DNA from: Malania oleifera
Lineage: Eukaryota > Streptophyta > Magnoliopsida > Santalales > Ximeniaceae
Reading direction: 5' to 3'
Length of the DNA: 64,000 nucleotides
Assembly (NCBI RefSeq): GCF_029873635.1
Contig: NC_080423.1
Location: 97,088,397 to 97,152,396 of the forward strand
The notes beneath the pieces were generated by a model. That model made no database searches. It was not told the DNA's origin and saw only the letters and a list, made by a program, of their open reading frames with translations. Below, one piece after another: positions 26,878-37,176 of this stretch. Both the position numbers and the translations under genes were made by a program. Within the stretch, counting starts at the first letter, position 1. Every line of letters begins with the position of its first letter.

Positions 26878-28141
26878 ATGACTAGTCTATCTGATCTGAG
26901 ATCATCAGGGTGTTTCCTTACTTGGACAAATGGTACGATTTGGAGCAAATTGGCCAAGGTGATTGCTAATCAGAGATGGATTCTGGGGGATCTGAGGGCT
27001 AAGGTTGAATTCCTTTTCCCTGGGATTCTCTCTAATCACTCGCTGTGCCTAATTTCCTTGTTTGAAGAGGGGTGTCTGGGAAGACGATCTTTAAAAATTT
27101 TCAACATGTGGACTCTAAACCATAATTTTCTCGACATTATCAGACAAGGTTGAGATGCGCAGGTCCAGGGCTTTGAGCAATTCAAATTGGTGAGGAGACT
27201 TCAGGGCCAGGGCTTAATGCATTCCATTTCTCCCACATTTTGGCTAGAGCATAGAAGGCTGGGAATGATGTGATCGAGCTCACAACAAAAACTGCACGAC
27301 AATCCCTCGGATGGTGACCTGCAACTACTACTGAATGAAAGGAGAGGGACTGTGAAATGATAGATAGGAAAGGAGAGGGACTGTGAAATGATAGGTGGTC
27401 TGGGTGTGCTGGATTTGAAAGCCTGGAATCTTTCCTTGCTCACAAAAACACTCTAGAATATCCACTCTAAAAAACACTCTCTCTGGTCCAAATGCGTCAA
27501 TCAAATCTACTTGAAAGGTTCAAGTCTATGGGAGGCCAAGATAACAAATGATAAATCCTCACCATACAAAAAGCTCATTGGAATTAAGAACTAGATTATG
27601 TCAAGATGTGCGAACCACCTGGATGCATTGCTTCAGCTTTTTTAGGAATGGGACCTCGATCATTCTAGCTCTTCCATTTGCTATAACTTCTGGATAACTA
27701 AAAGAACTATGGTTCCTTGGTCCATGGTGGTTTGGAAGAGTAGAAGTACCCCTATACATGCTTTCACTCTTTGGCTGGGAATTATTAGGAAACTACCTAC
27801 TTGTGATAGACTTATTGGGTTTGAAGGATACCTGTATTGTTCCTTTTGGTTGGTAAGAGAGTTGGTCTGGCCTCTACTGTTTAGCTCATATGGAATGCCA
27901 GAAATAGGAAAAGGTTTTAAGGAAAATTCATATCCCCAATGGAGTTGATTGTGACCATTTAGAAACATATATACACAGTTCTAGGCCAAAAGGCCCCTAG
28001 ATTGCTTAGGCTCTCTTAAGATCCTGAGTGTTGACTTTATTGCTTGTAATTTTGATGGGGCTCATTTCCCCCCTATATCTGCCAAGTGTTCCATGTAAAT
28101 ACTCATTTTGATCAATATATTTACTTTTCAATCAAAAAAAC
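26878..28141 (+). pseudogene. L1-type LINE fragment inside the MULE
   Basis: At 26878-27150 the frame reads LRSSGCFLTWTNG...WSKLAKVIANQRW, then FFMW-like KIFNMWTLNHNFLDII, the end of an L1 endonuclease and the linker to reverse transcriptase. It jumps to the C-terminal part at about 27385 (GGLGVLDLKAWNLSLL) and a zf-RVT-like stretch at 27715-27800 (WKSRSTPIHAFTLWL). The 3' end is ATATTTACTTTTCAATC plus a short A-run at 28133-28141. Most of the reverse transcriptase is deleted, and stops and a frame change are present. Confidence 0.75.
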
Positions 28142-28340
28142 AGTATGATAAATTGGTGGATCATCGACTCTCTTTGTGCTACAGATAGCAGCAATAAATG
28201 GAACATAACATTTAAATATTTCCTACTCAATAATAAAATATATAAAGATTTTCCTATTTAATTAAATATAATTACTATATGTTTTGTAGTGTATGATTGT
28301 TATATATTACATTTTAACTAAATTATAAATTATAAATTAA
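28142..28340. other. AT-rich MULE interior
   Basis: Short stretch between the LINE tail and the right palindrome array. Nothing else is seen. Confidence 0.4.
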
Positions 28341-28537
28341 GCAAATCTCGCTACTTGGAATAGCGAGATTTTCTTAAATCTCGTTACTCCAAGTAGCGAT
28401 ATTTAAAGGCGAGGCCCTATTCTTGCGGAGACGCATGGCAGCAAAATCTCGCTACTTCAAGTAGCGAGATTTGCTTAATTTACAATTCCCATCTTTAATG
28501 CACATGACAAATCTCGCTACTTGAAGTAGTAAGATTA
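28341..28537. repeat. Right subterminal array of four palindromes
   Basis: Units at 28341-28373, 28374-28406, 28441-28474 and 28508-28537 have the same arms as the left array (AAATCTCGCTACTT and its complement). The first two abut directly. Two units have one damaged arm. Confidence 0.9.
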
Positions 28538-28624
28538 CGTTAGAGTCATTTTAAAAAATATTTTCCTAAAAAAGATATTATTTAATATATTTTTAAAAAT
28601 TAAAGATAATCGGGAGGAAAACTC
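28533..28624 (-). repeat. Right terminal inverted repeat of the MULE
   Basis: Ends ATAATCGGGAGGAAAACTC, the inverted match of the left end, and is followed by the duplicated CCTCTTTGAT at 28625-28634. Confidence 0.85.
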
Positions 28625-29064
28625 CCTCTTTGATGGCCTGTCGGCTGTTACTATGATAGTCTCAGACTCCCAAGTCATCTATCAAATTCTGAAATGACAT
28701 GCAATTTTTTCTTCCCTTTTTGTCCTTTCTTTGCCAATGTTTCTCACTTACTAAGTTTTTTTAACTGAAAATTGTTTTTTTTTTTAATTGAAAAACGTTT
28801 ATCCTGTTCACCAATGTAACTTTCCCGTTGGGTGGTTGATGGGTTTACGTATAAAGAATGTGAACAATAGTTTCCAAAACGAGATGTAATAAAAAATTAT
28901 CTCTTCATGACACTCCCCACTTTCAAAACATGTGCCCGCCCCCACCTGATGCTTAATAATTTAAGTTACTCATGGTCAACATAAAAGAAGTCTCCTTCCA
29001 ACTATCAGCCATGTTATATATGCTGTTATTACCAGGCAAACCCTCTTCATCATTTGGCCAAAAG
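28625..29064 (+). promoter_or_regulatory. Upstream region of the CYP89A gene
   Basis: This 440 bp runs from the MULE target-site duplication (28625-28634) to the start codon. Candidate TATA boxes are GTATAAAG (about 28850) and TTATATATG (about 29013). It matches 52710-53079 in unit B with at least 20 differences in 330 bp. The MULE therefore now forms the distal upstream DNA of this gene. Which TATA box is used cannot be told. Confidence 0.4.
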
Positions 29065-30651
29065 ATGGAGACCTGGTTCATCATCATCGCTTCTCTTTGC
29101 ATCGCTGCTCTCTTTAAGTCCCTCTTCAATCTTCTCTCTCCCACCAGTCCTAAACCCAGCAAAATCAAAGGCAAGCTCCCTCCAGGACCCTCCACTGTTC
29201 CCATCATTGGAAACTTCCTATGGCTCTGGAAATCCATTTCAGAAATCGAATCCATTCTTCGGAACCTGCACACCAAGTACGGACCCCTCATCTCCCTCCG
29301 CTTTGGCTCTCGCCTGACAATCTTTATTGCCAGCCATTCCCTTGCCCATCAAGCCTTGATACAAAATGGTGTTGTCTTTGCTAATCGTCCCGCAGCTACT
29401 CCAGTTGGCCGAATCTTTAGCAGCAACCAACATAACGTCAACTCCGCTGCCTACGGCCCTGTCTGGCGCCTTCTGCGCCGCAACCTCACCTCCGAAATAC
29501 TCCACCACTCACGGGTGAAGTCCTATTCTCACGCTCGCAGGCGAGTCTTGTGTATCCTTGTCAACCTTCTCAAGACTAGCCAATCTCAAAAATTAGGAGA
29601 GCCAGTTCAGGTGATGGACCATTTCCAGTATGCCATGTTTTGCTTGCTTGTTTTCATGTGTTTTGGTGAGGAGCTGGAGGAGAAGAAGATAAGAGATATC
29701 GAAGATGTGCAGCGCCGACCCCTACTATCCATTGCACGATTCAATATACTCAATGTCTGGTCAAGATTGGGAAAGATTTTATTTCGTAGTCGTTGGAAAG
29801 AGTTGATGCAGATGCGCAAGAGCCAGGGAGACGTATTGATTCCTCTAATAAGAGACCGAATGAAAGCCAAACTGGAGACCCAACGGAAGAATATGCAAGA
29901 TGGAGAAGGTAAGAATGAGTCTGTCTTGTCTTATGTCGATACTTTTATTGATCTTAAGCTGCCGGACGAGAAGAGAAAGCTTAATGAAGAAGAGATGGTG
30001 AGTCTGTGCTCAGAGTTTTTGAATGCCGGCACCGACACTACATCAACGGCGCTGCAGTGGATCATGGCCAACCTGGTGAAGTATCCACATATTCAAGAAA
30101 AGCTTTTTGCAGAGATTAATGGGGTTGTCGGAGAACTTGGAGGAGGAGGACCCGAAGAGGTGAAAGAGGAGGATCTGCAGAAGATGCCATACCTGAAAGC
30201 TGTGATATTGGAAGGGCTGAGACGGCACCCTCCGGGCCACATGGTGCTGCCCCACGCTGTCACTGAAGATGTAACATTGGATGACTACGTTGTGCCAAAA
30301 AATGCTGTTGTGAATTTCATGGTAGCGGACATGGGGTGGGACCCAAAGGTGTGGGAAGATCCGATGGCTTTCAAGCCCGAGAGATTCCTATCGAACGGTG
30401 GAGATGGGGAGGAACTATTTGACCTAACAGGGAGCAGAGAGATTAAGATGATGCCATTTGGCGCGGGGAGGAGGATATGTCCAGGGTCTGGTCTGGCCAT
30501 GCTTCATTTGGAGTACTTTGTGGCTAATTTGGTGTGGCATTTTGAATGGAAGGCTGTGGATGGAGATGAGGTTGATCTCTCTGAGAAGCAAGAGTTTACA
30601 GTAGTGATGAAGAATCCATTGCAGGCTCACTTGTCTCCAAGGCTGAAATAA
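29065..30651 (+). CDS. CYP89A: Cytochrome P450, CYP89A family (528 aa, intronless)
   Basis: A heme-thiolate monooxygenase, expected to be anchored in the ER membrane and to use NADPH-P450 reductase. The ATG at 29065 (METWF) was chosen because CYP89A proteins start this way; an ATG 93 bp upstream in frame would add 31 residues not typical of the family. A hydrophobic anchor (FIIIASLCIAALF) is followed by the proline hinge LPPGPSTVP. Key sites: oxygen-binding AGTDTTS at 321-327, ExxR at 383-386, PERF at 438-441, and the heme loop FGAGRRICPG at 465-474 with Cys472. Single-exon structure and about 528 aa fit CYP89A. Arabidopsis CYP89A9 deformylates chlorophyll breakdown products; most other members have no known substrate, so the reaction here is open. 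All motifs are intact and this is the only gene in the window that looks functional. Confidence 0.95.
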   Translation: METWFIIIASLCIAALFKSLFNLLSPTSPKPSKIKGKLPPGPSTVPIIGNFLWLWKSISEIESILRNLHTKYGPLISLRFGSRLTIFIASHSLAHQALIQNGVVFANRPAATPVGRIFSSNQHNVNSAAYGPVWRLLRRNLTSEILHHSRVKSYSHARRRVLCILVNLLKTSQSQKLGEPVQVMDHFQYAMFCLLVFMCFGEELEEKKIRDIEDVQRRPLLSIARFNILNVWSRLGKILFRSRWKELMQMRKSQGDVLIPLIRDRMKAKLETQRKNMQDGEGKNESVLSYVDTFIDLKLPDEKRKLNEEEMVSLCSEFLNAGTDTTSTALQWIMANLVKYPHIQEKLFAEINGVVGELGGGGPEEVKEEDLQKMPYLKAVILEGLRRHPPGHMVLPHAVTEDVTLDDYVVPKNAVVNFMVADMGWDPKVWEDPMAFKPERFLSNGGDGEELFDLTGSREIKMMPFGAGRRICPGSGLAMLHLEYFVANLVWHFEWKAVDGDEVDLSEKQEFTVVMKNPLQAHLSPRLK

Positions 30652-30980
30652 GGATCCAATTCATCAACATGTTGCTGTCCGTCTGTGTCTAGTACACTTC
30701 TTCTAATAGCTATTTTGTTAAAAAATAAAGGCTGTATCATTGTAAAGTTGGAAAACTACGGAAGCCTGCAATTATAACTTAATATACTGTTTTCTGCAGG
30801 TCTGCTACCATAAGGAAATCTCTGTATTTTTAATTTCTAGTGCTTTTATCTGTCACCAACTTTTTAGTTTCCTTTTTTTACTTCTCTATTTCTTCTGTGG
30901 AATGATTTTACCATCTCACAATTCAAAAGGTATGGTTTTACTTCTCTAGTGTTTGGACGCATCATTTCTCACATACAATT
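30652..30980 (+). terminator. 3' untranslated region and poly(A) signal of CYP89A
   Basis: AATAAA is at 30724-30729, 73 bp after the stop codon. The stretch is about 98-99% identical to 56074-56400 in unit B, closer than other non-coding DNA of the duplication. Confidence 0.55.
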
Positions 30981-31825
30981 TATAATATAATCTGCACAAG
31001 ACCATTAACAACGATCTAAACCAAACGCCCCACCGTCAGTCAATATTTATTATCAGGAGATTGCAAAAGAAATAGTAAGTAAATAATCTCAATTAGTTGC
31101 ATGCTTAACCTTATTTGTGCATTTTTTGTGCTATTTTTCTGAACATATAAGATGCACACACATTAAACAAGTCAAAACAAAATTCTCATTCTACTTCATG
31201 GCTTGAGTTTCAAATTTAGGAAGTTTAGACAAAAGGATGAACTACCCCTTAATTTGCTTCAAAGGAAAAGAGGGAAAATGATTAATTTTAGACACAAAAA
31301 CATTTTGACATTATATGAATTCAACAAGATTCACTTCAGATGGTGTTTGGCGTGCAGCCAGAGAGCACAGTAGGGAGGAGCACAATGCATGTGGCAGCCC
31401 CTCCACCAAAGACGGAAACAACCTTCACTTGTTCTGCTTTTTCCCCTTCACTTTGGAAATTCGAGGCCAGCACTCAGCAGTTTCCCAAACACTTTTAGCC
31501 AGCTATGGTTCCTGTTAATGAGAAAGATAAGGAAAGAAAAACAAGAGCCACTCGGGTGGCTGCGCCTGTCAAGTTATATTTTCTCTTATATTTTTTTTCT
31601 CTATTAAATATTATAAAAAATTAAAAGTTATTTTAATATGATAAAAAATGAGGGAGAGAGAGAGAGAGAGAGAGAGAAATTAGATGGGAAATCAAAATGT
31701 TCTTAACCAACCAAAGCCTAAACCATTTATGAGTGATGACTCCAAGATTTATCATGTAACCATATCAAAGAATTGCTTTGAAACTAATGGATCCTCCTTT
31801 CCTTATCATTTATTTTCTTTCAACT
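30981..31825. other. Spacer shared with unit B
   Basis: No gene is recognised. It matches 61798-62604 at about 95% with small indels. A (GA)n run lies at about 31651-31676. Confidence 0.6.
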
Positions 31826-32553
31826 TGTCATGATGATGCCAAGAGGCCTCCACACCCACTACAAATCAGCATAGTTAAATAAACAAATAAATAAGGAGCA
31901 GGTGTACTTGGAAATATCAAGCAATTCTAAAACATTACCAACCACATAAAAAGGCAAAATATTTCTTTTGAGAAAAAACCCAAATTTTGTCCAAACTTTC
32001 AAAAATTCCATAAGCATTTCTTAAAATTTGACCCAAAAAAAAAAATCTTTGAAGCATCAAATGCATCTTGTCACCAAATTTCCATATAATAGATCTATGT
32101 GTTGTGAAATAAATGGTAGATGTCCCCATCCCTAGAATAAAGGTCTCCAACTACTCCTACCGTTCTTGCTCCATCAATCATCCATTTCTTCCATGCTCCG
32201 TTGAATAATGAAGCAAAGGACAATAAATATTATCCTCAAATGCTCCTTCTGTGGCTATAGAAGGAGGTACATATGAGGAGAGGAGTGTGTGCAGAAATCA
32301 AAAGAGAATCAAACTGAGAAGAAGGTAAACTTAGACAGAAAGAGGAGAGGCAGAAGAGAAAAGAAAAAATGAGATATTTTGTACAAGATGAGGAAGTGAG
32401 ATATGTGTACAAAGCCAAATACATATTGTAATTCCTTTTAACATAGTGCAGTTTGATTCCATCGGCCCATGGAGTAGGTATATTCGAATCACGCAAAATC
32501 TTGGTCTCATCTCCATTTATTTTATTGTTAATTATCTGCATCTTTTTATAACA
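31826..32553 (+). repeat. Probable 5' LTR of the copia fragment, unit A
   Basis: Ends were placed by TG...ACA, by the primer-site-like sequence after it, and by alignment with 62605-63342. No target-site duplication can be checked because the 3' end of the element is missing. Confidence 0.55.
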
Positions 32554-32619
32554 TGTTATCAGTACGAGACTCTAACCTATTGACATGTTTATTTAATTTT
32601 CTAACCAAGTGACATATAT

Positions 32620-32735
32620 ATATAAAATACCGCCTTAATAGATGATTTTATTTCTGTATATTTATACCGCTTTAATGGACAGTTTTATTTTTGTTTATTA
32701 ACATCGCCTTAATGATTGATTTTATTTCTGTACCG

Positions 32736-32785
<50 letters not shown>

Positions 32786-32900
32786 CGCCTTAATGGACGA
32801 TTTTATTTCTATATATTTATACAGCTTTAATAGACGGTTTTATTTCTGTTTATTAATATCGCCTTAATAACCGGTTTTATTTCTGTACCGTCTATATATA
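32620..32900 (+). repeat. Degenerate tandem repeat in the copia leader
   Basis: The motif CGCCTTAATGGACGRTTTTA followed by TTTCTGT and AT-rich filler recurs about six times at roughly 35-50 bp intervals, with a (TA)n run at about 32740-32780. Fewer copies occur in unit B (about 63450-63530). Confidence 0.7.
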
Positions 32901-33573
32901 TAAAGTTTAAAGAGTACCAATCTCCAAAAGAGATGATAAAATAATTCTCCTAAAGAGGCTATATATCTAATCTCCAGAAGAGATGCTATATATTTAAATT
33001 TTCTGTCTATATATTTAATCTCTAGAAGAGATGATGAATTATTGCCCAATTTAATATTGTAAATTGGAATAATACTCCTGAAAAGTATAAATTGAGAAAA
33101 ATATAATAATGTTACTGAAAAACATATTTAAGTAACCCTCGAAGAGTGAAAATATTATATTGTTGTCTCAGTATTATTTTCGTTTTTACATTCGTTTTTC
33201 TAAATCGCTTTATTATTGTTAATTTATTTAGATGTCAAATCTAAGTAAAGTTGATTTTGTTCCTCTTAACATTAAAGGTAACAATTATCTATCATAAATT
33301 CTTGAAGTTGAAATCCATTTAAATGCAATGAACTTGGGAAATGCTATTTTAGATAGAATTACTGCATCCCTGCAAGATTGCGCAAAAGTCATAATATTTA
33401 TCCGACATCATTTAGAGGAAGAGTTAAAAACAAAATACCTCATTGTCAAAGACCCACTTATCCTATGAAATAATTTAAAGGACAAATTTGACCACAAAAA
33501 AATAGTGATTTTACCAAAAGCTCGATATAAATGGTTGTATCTAAGGTTGTAAAATTTTAAAACAGTCAACGAA

Positions 33574-33680
33574 TGTAACGACCCAAAAAAAATTTAATTT
33601 AGAAAATTATTATTATTATTATTATTAATTAATTAATTATTATTAAGAAAATTAATTAATTTAAGAAATTTGAGGATTTT

Positions 33681-33719
<39 letters not shown>

Positions 33720-36078
33720 TATAAATAAAAGTTTAAAGTGTGGATAAAGGAAAGAAAGAAAAAAAAAAAAAAAGGAAAACCAAAAGGCTAAGTTTCCTGC
33801 TGGAACAAAGTAGGAAGAGAAAAGAAGAGAAAAAAAATTCTTCTCACGCACAGAACAGGAAGAAGAGGGAAAGAAAGAAAAAAAAAAATTCTTCTCACGC
33901 ACTGAACAGGAAGGTAAGGGAAAGAAAGAAAAAAAAAAATTTTCTCTCAGCGTTCTCCACTCCTCTTCTCTCTAAGATTTCAAGGCGGATTCTTGCTAAA
34001 TTGAGAATCCAAAAATACCACCGAACTCCATTCTTCGCCACCGACATATCTACCGGAGTGGATTTGTCGCAGGAGTAACGTGGGCATATCTCCTGGGATA
34101 ACCCAAATTCTCATTCTTGTCTCATTTTTTCTTAAATTTAAAGTCAAATTGACGATCAGACACCACCATAAGAATCTAGGGTTGATTCTCTACAAATCTA
34201 TCAGAGCGGATTTCTCATGGGATCGTTGTAGGAATAACCCCAAAATTTGGATAAATGAGTTATTTAGAAATTAATTGATATTTAATTATTGTAAATTAGG
34301 AAATGTTAAAATAATATTTTATTGAGGTTGATTTGATTGAATCAGGGTTTGGGTAAGCACTGCGGGTATAATTTTGGTAGCCTTGCAGGCGTGATTCAGG
34401 AAATCAGGTAAGGGGGAATAAAATTATATCAGTATTTTATTAAGGTGAACCAGTTATTTACGAGCGTATGAAATTTATTATTTATCTATATGATTTTTAA
34501 AACCGTATGAGTACTAGAAAATGATGATATTGTTTAAGGTTTATATTTGAGATAATTGCATATGATATTAAATTTGTGTGACATAGGAGTAATTTTTCCT
34601 AATAAATTGAATATGAATTATTGTGGCATTTAGGTTTGCATGTAAGGGTGTTTGGAATGATTATGACATGATGAATGAATTGTTATGTTTGACTCATGTG
34701 TGGAAATGTATTGATCTGTTGGGATACTGTGTGGGGAATGAATTGATATGTTGGATACTTATGTGGTAATGCATTGATGCGTCTGTGTGAACTAATTGGT
34801 TTGGTTATTCGTATGCATCTCAATATAACGTTGGCATGAGGAGGTTACTATATTGCTTAGATGTAAATCATGATATGACATTGGCAGGTCAAGGAGCTTG
34901 TCATATTGTCATTTATATAGGGTAGGACATAGGTAGGTCGAGAAACTTGTTCTATTGATGTATGACAAGTAGGTCATGGGGATTGGATATTGGTGAATAG
35001 TGGTACTTGTGTGGGCTACGTGTTGCGGAAGCTAGAGTGGTGCCTGTGTGGGTCACGTTATATCATGTGTGGATAATGGTGCCTGTGTGAGCCATGTTAT
35101 GTACCTTGTTTGGGTAGTGAAGCCTGTGTCAGTCACGTTATATCCTGTATGGATAATGACGTATGTGTGGGCCATGTTATGTACCATGTGTGGGTAGCGG
35201 TGCCTGTGTGGGCCACGTTATATCCTGTGTGGATAATGGTGCCTGTGTGGGGGCCATGTGATGTACCCTGTGTGGGTAGTAGTGCCTGTGTGGGCCACGT
35301 GTAGATAAGAAGTATGTAGGTGCCTGTGTGGGCCACGTGCTGACATGTACGCAGTTGCTCTGTGTGGGCCCGTACTAAGGACATTGGAAGATGAAGTATA
35401 CATTGCATGATTGCTGTGTGGATGTGTTGTGCGCATGTGAATTTTTTGATAGCATAATAATAATGATATAGCATATTGTGAATGCATGTGTGTGCATGCG
35501 GCGAGGTAAACATACCACTGGGGGTTTTCTGAGAAAGGCGAGTGCTCAGTTAGGTAGTTTCTTGGTATCAGTGCAAAAGGATGCTACTTGTATGGGCGGG
35601 TAGACATCCCGATCCTTGGAAACCTTGCATTTAAAACAATAAAGATGTGTGTACTAACGGCGAGGTAATTTTTCACCTGAGGGCTTACTAAGTAAGGTGA
35701 GTGCTCTAGTAGGTAGTTTTTAGTGTCAGAGCAGAGAGAAGCTACTTGTATGAGCGGGTAATCTTCCCTATCCTTGGGGATTTTCACCTGCATAAAAATT
35801 ATGTACTTGTGCATATTGGATGTGTGTATGACATTAGATGTTGGGAATGTTATTAATGGTACATTTTCTCAGTTGTTATTGATATTATGTGAGAAGCAGT
35901 TTATTTTGATATGTAAATATTAAAACTCATTTGTCACACATTATTATAATTTATTCCACCCTTACTGAGAAGTGTCTCACCCTAGTGGATTAACAATTTT
36001 TTAGGTTCTTCTAGAGACGGGTTTGAAGGCTTAGGCTGGGATTATTTTTGGTGGTTTCTTTTGGGGTATTGTAAGATA

Positions 36079-36118
<40 letters not shown>

Positions 36119-36331
36119 TATATTTGTATGCGATTATGTTTTAAATACTGGTTGTGGATATAGATATCTGGATGCTATAGTGTTTATTTTTGGGTTGCAA
36201 TATAGAACTCTGGTATTTATTTGAAGTTATTTATTTATGTTCCGCTGCGTGCATGTTAATTATGGTATCAGATACAGGTGATTGGAATACATGGCACCCG
36301 GGCCTCACTTGGCGGGTTTCGGGGCGTTACA
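33574..36331 (+). mobile_element. Solo LTR of a Ty3/gypsy-type element inside the copia gag
   Basis: Begins TGTAACGACCC, ends GGGGCGTTACA, 2758 bp, no internal region. Flanks are ACGAA and GTGAA; the gag reading on either side suggests an original NEY codon run, so the 5 bp duplication has probably diverged. Contains a purine-rich leader, a minisatellite (34985-35340), two copies of the conserved block (35507-35610, 35668-35770), a CTTACTGAGAAGTGTCTCACC motif (about 35960) and (TA)n at about 36080-36115. Confidence 0.82.
34985..35340 (+). repeat. Minisatellite inside the solo LTR
   Basis: Units of about 40-60 bp carry GTGCCTGTGTGGGCCAYGTT followed alternately by ATATCCTGTGTGGATAATG or ATGTACCATGTGTGGGTAG. 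About seven units are visible. The frames found across it are products of the repeat. Confidence 0.85.
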
Positions 36332-36375
36332 GTGAATATGATTCATTTCTACATAAGATTATGTTGACTTTTTGA

Positions 36376-36799
36376 ATCTAATCTCTAGTTTTGATTTTGA
36401 CAAACTGCATATTACTAATGTGTGTGTTTAGTACTTGAACAGGTCATTAATTCAGTGCACACACATGAAAAAGGATTGATGGAATTAAGCCTGAAAGTCT
36501 TAAATCATACTCCTGACATATTCAATAGGAAAATGAAGGGCAAAAGAAGAAGACCCTGAAGATCATTTTATGTTATAATTCATTATTATTCAATTTGGGT
36601 CTTAAATCATAAACCATAAAACTAATATTTAACACTCTTACCTCAATTTTGGGATATTACTCCGAAACCCCAAACCGAAATTCACTTTGCCTACGTTGTA
36701 GAGAATCTTTCTAGGAACCCCGTGGTGGTTCCTGATCGTCAATCCGAGCTTTAACGGAGCCGAAATCAAAGGATATTTGAGAGGGCTTCGTGGGTTTGC

Positions 36800-36837
<38 letters not shown>

Positions 36838-37176
36838 TTTTAATTTTCAAATGGCTCTCGGTTCTTATATATCTTCAACACTGCTAATAAAAACCGTTGA
36901 CGATTTTCTTGGACTTTCAGAAAACCGTCACCTATTTTCTATTTAATCAACTCAGATTTTACCGTTTACCTGTTACCGTCTTGCGGTAAATATCCAAAAC
37001 CATCGCTGGTTTTCTTCCCCCTTCAGAAAATCGTCGTCAATTTTCTCCTTCTCCAGCCAAAATTCCATTCTTCCCATTTACTTGTATTTATTATATTTTT
37101 CGAGTCTCTAGAGAGAGAAAGAGAAGAAGAAGAAGAAGAAGAAGAAGAAGAAAAAGAAGAAGAAGAAGAAGAAGAC
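36376..37176 (-). other. Patchwork of LTR fragments
   Basis: At 36380-36560 a stretch with TTTTGATTTTGACAAACTGC resembles the start of a SIRE-type LTR. At 36640-36840, minus strand, it resembles the leader part of the TGTAACRACCC-type LTRs (compare 9960-10330). A (GA)n run is at 36804-36832 and a (GAA)n run at about 37124-37174. Boundaries are uncertain. Confidence 0.45.

Larger units (their letters stand above)
13821..28624. mobile_element. 14.8 kb Mutator-like element (MULE) with transposase and plant-mobile-domain gene
   Basis: The ends are inverted repeats of about 90 bp (13821-13912 and 28533-28624), beginning GAGTTTT on both sides, and the flanks carry a 10 bp duplication. Size of the duplication and long inverted repeats fit the Mutator superfamily. 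Cargo in order: palindrome array, TATA-type promoter, MURA-like transposase relic (16897-19430), plant-mobile-domain gene (19912-22114), short tandem repeats, a solo LTR (23495-26179), an L1 fragment (26878-28141) and a second palindrome array. Without the solo LTR and LINE it would be about 10.9 kb. The same site in unit B is free of it, so it inserted after the duplication. Both its genes are broken, so it is not autonomous now. Confidence 0.85.
31826..36375 (+). mobile_element. Ty1/copia fragment (5' LTR, leader, gag start), unit A, split by a solo LTR
   Basis: The probable LTR is 31826-32553 (TGTCATGATG...TATAACA), followed by TGTTATCAGTACGAG, a primer-site-like start. A leader leads to gag (from 33232; MSNLSKVDFVPLNIKGNNY, the usual start of a large plant copia gag family). 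A solo LTR (33574-36331) sits within the gag, which resumes for a few codons after it. Only the 5' part of the element is present. The gag is broken in several places. The same element lies in unit B (62605 onward), so insertion predates the duplication. Confidence 0.7.

Noticed and set aside
28972-29064. An in-frame upstream ATG that would extend the P450 by 31 residues
   Set aside because: CYP89A proteins begin with a short METW-like start followed by the membrane anchor. The extension is not hydrophobic in the right way and lies in DNA with a candidate TATA box.
28953-30630. Several minus-strand open frames across the P450 genes
   Set aside because: They are shadows of the intact plus-strand P450 frame; none resembles a known family.
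35110-35513. Open frames with repeated histidine- or tryptophan-rich segments
   Set aside because: Products of the minisatellite in the solo LTR.
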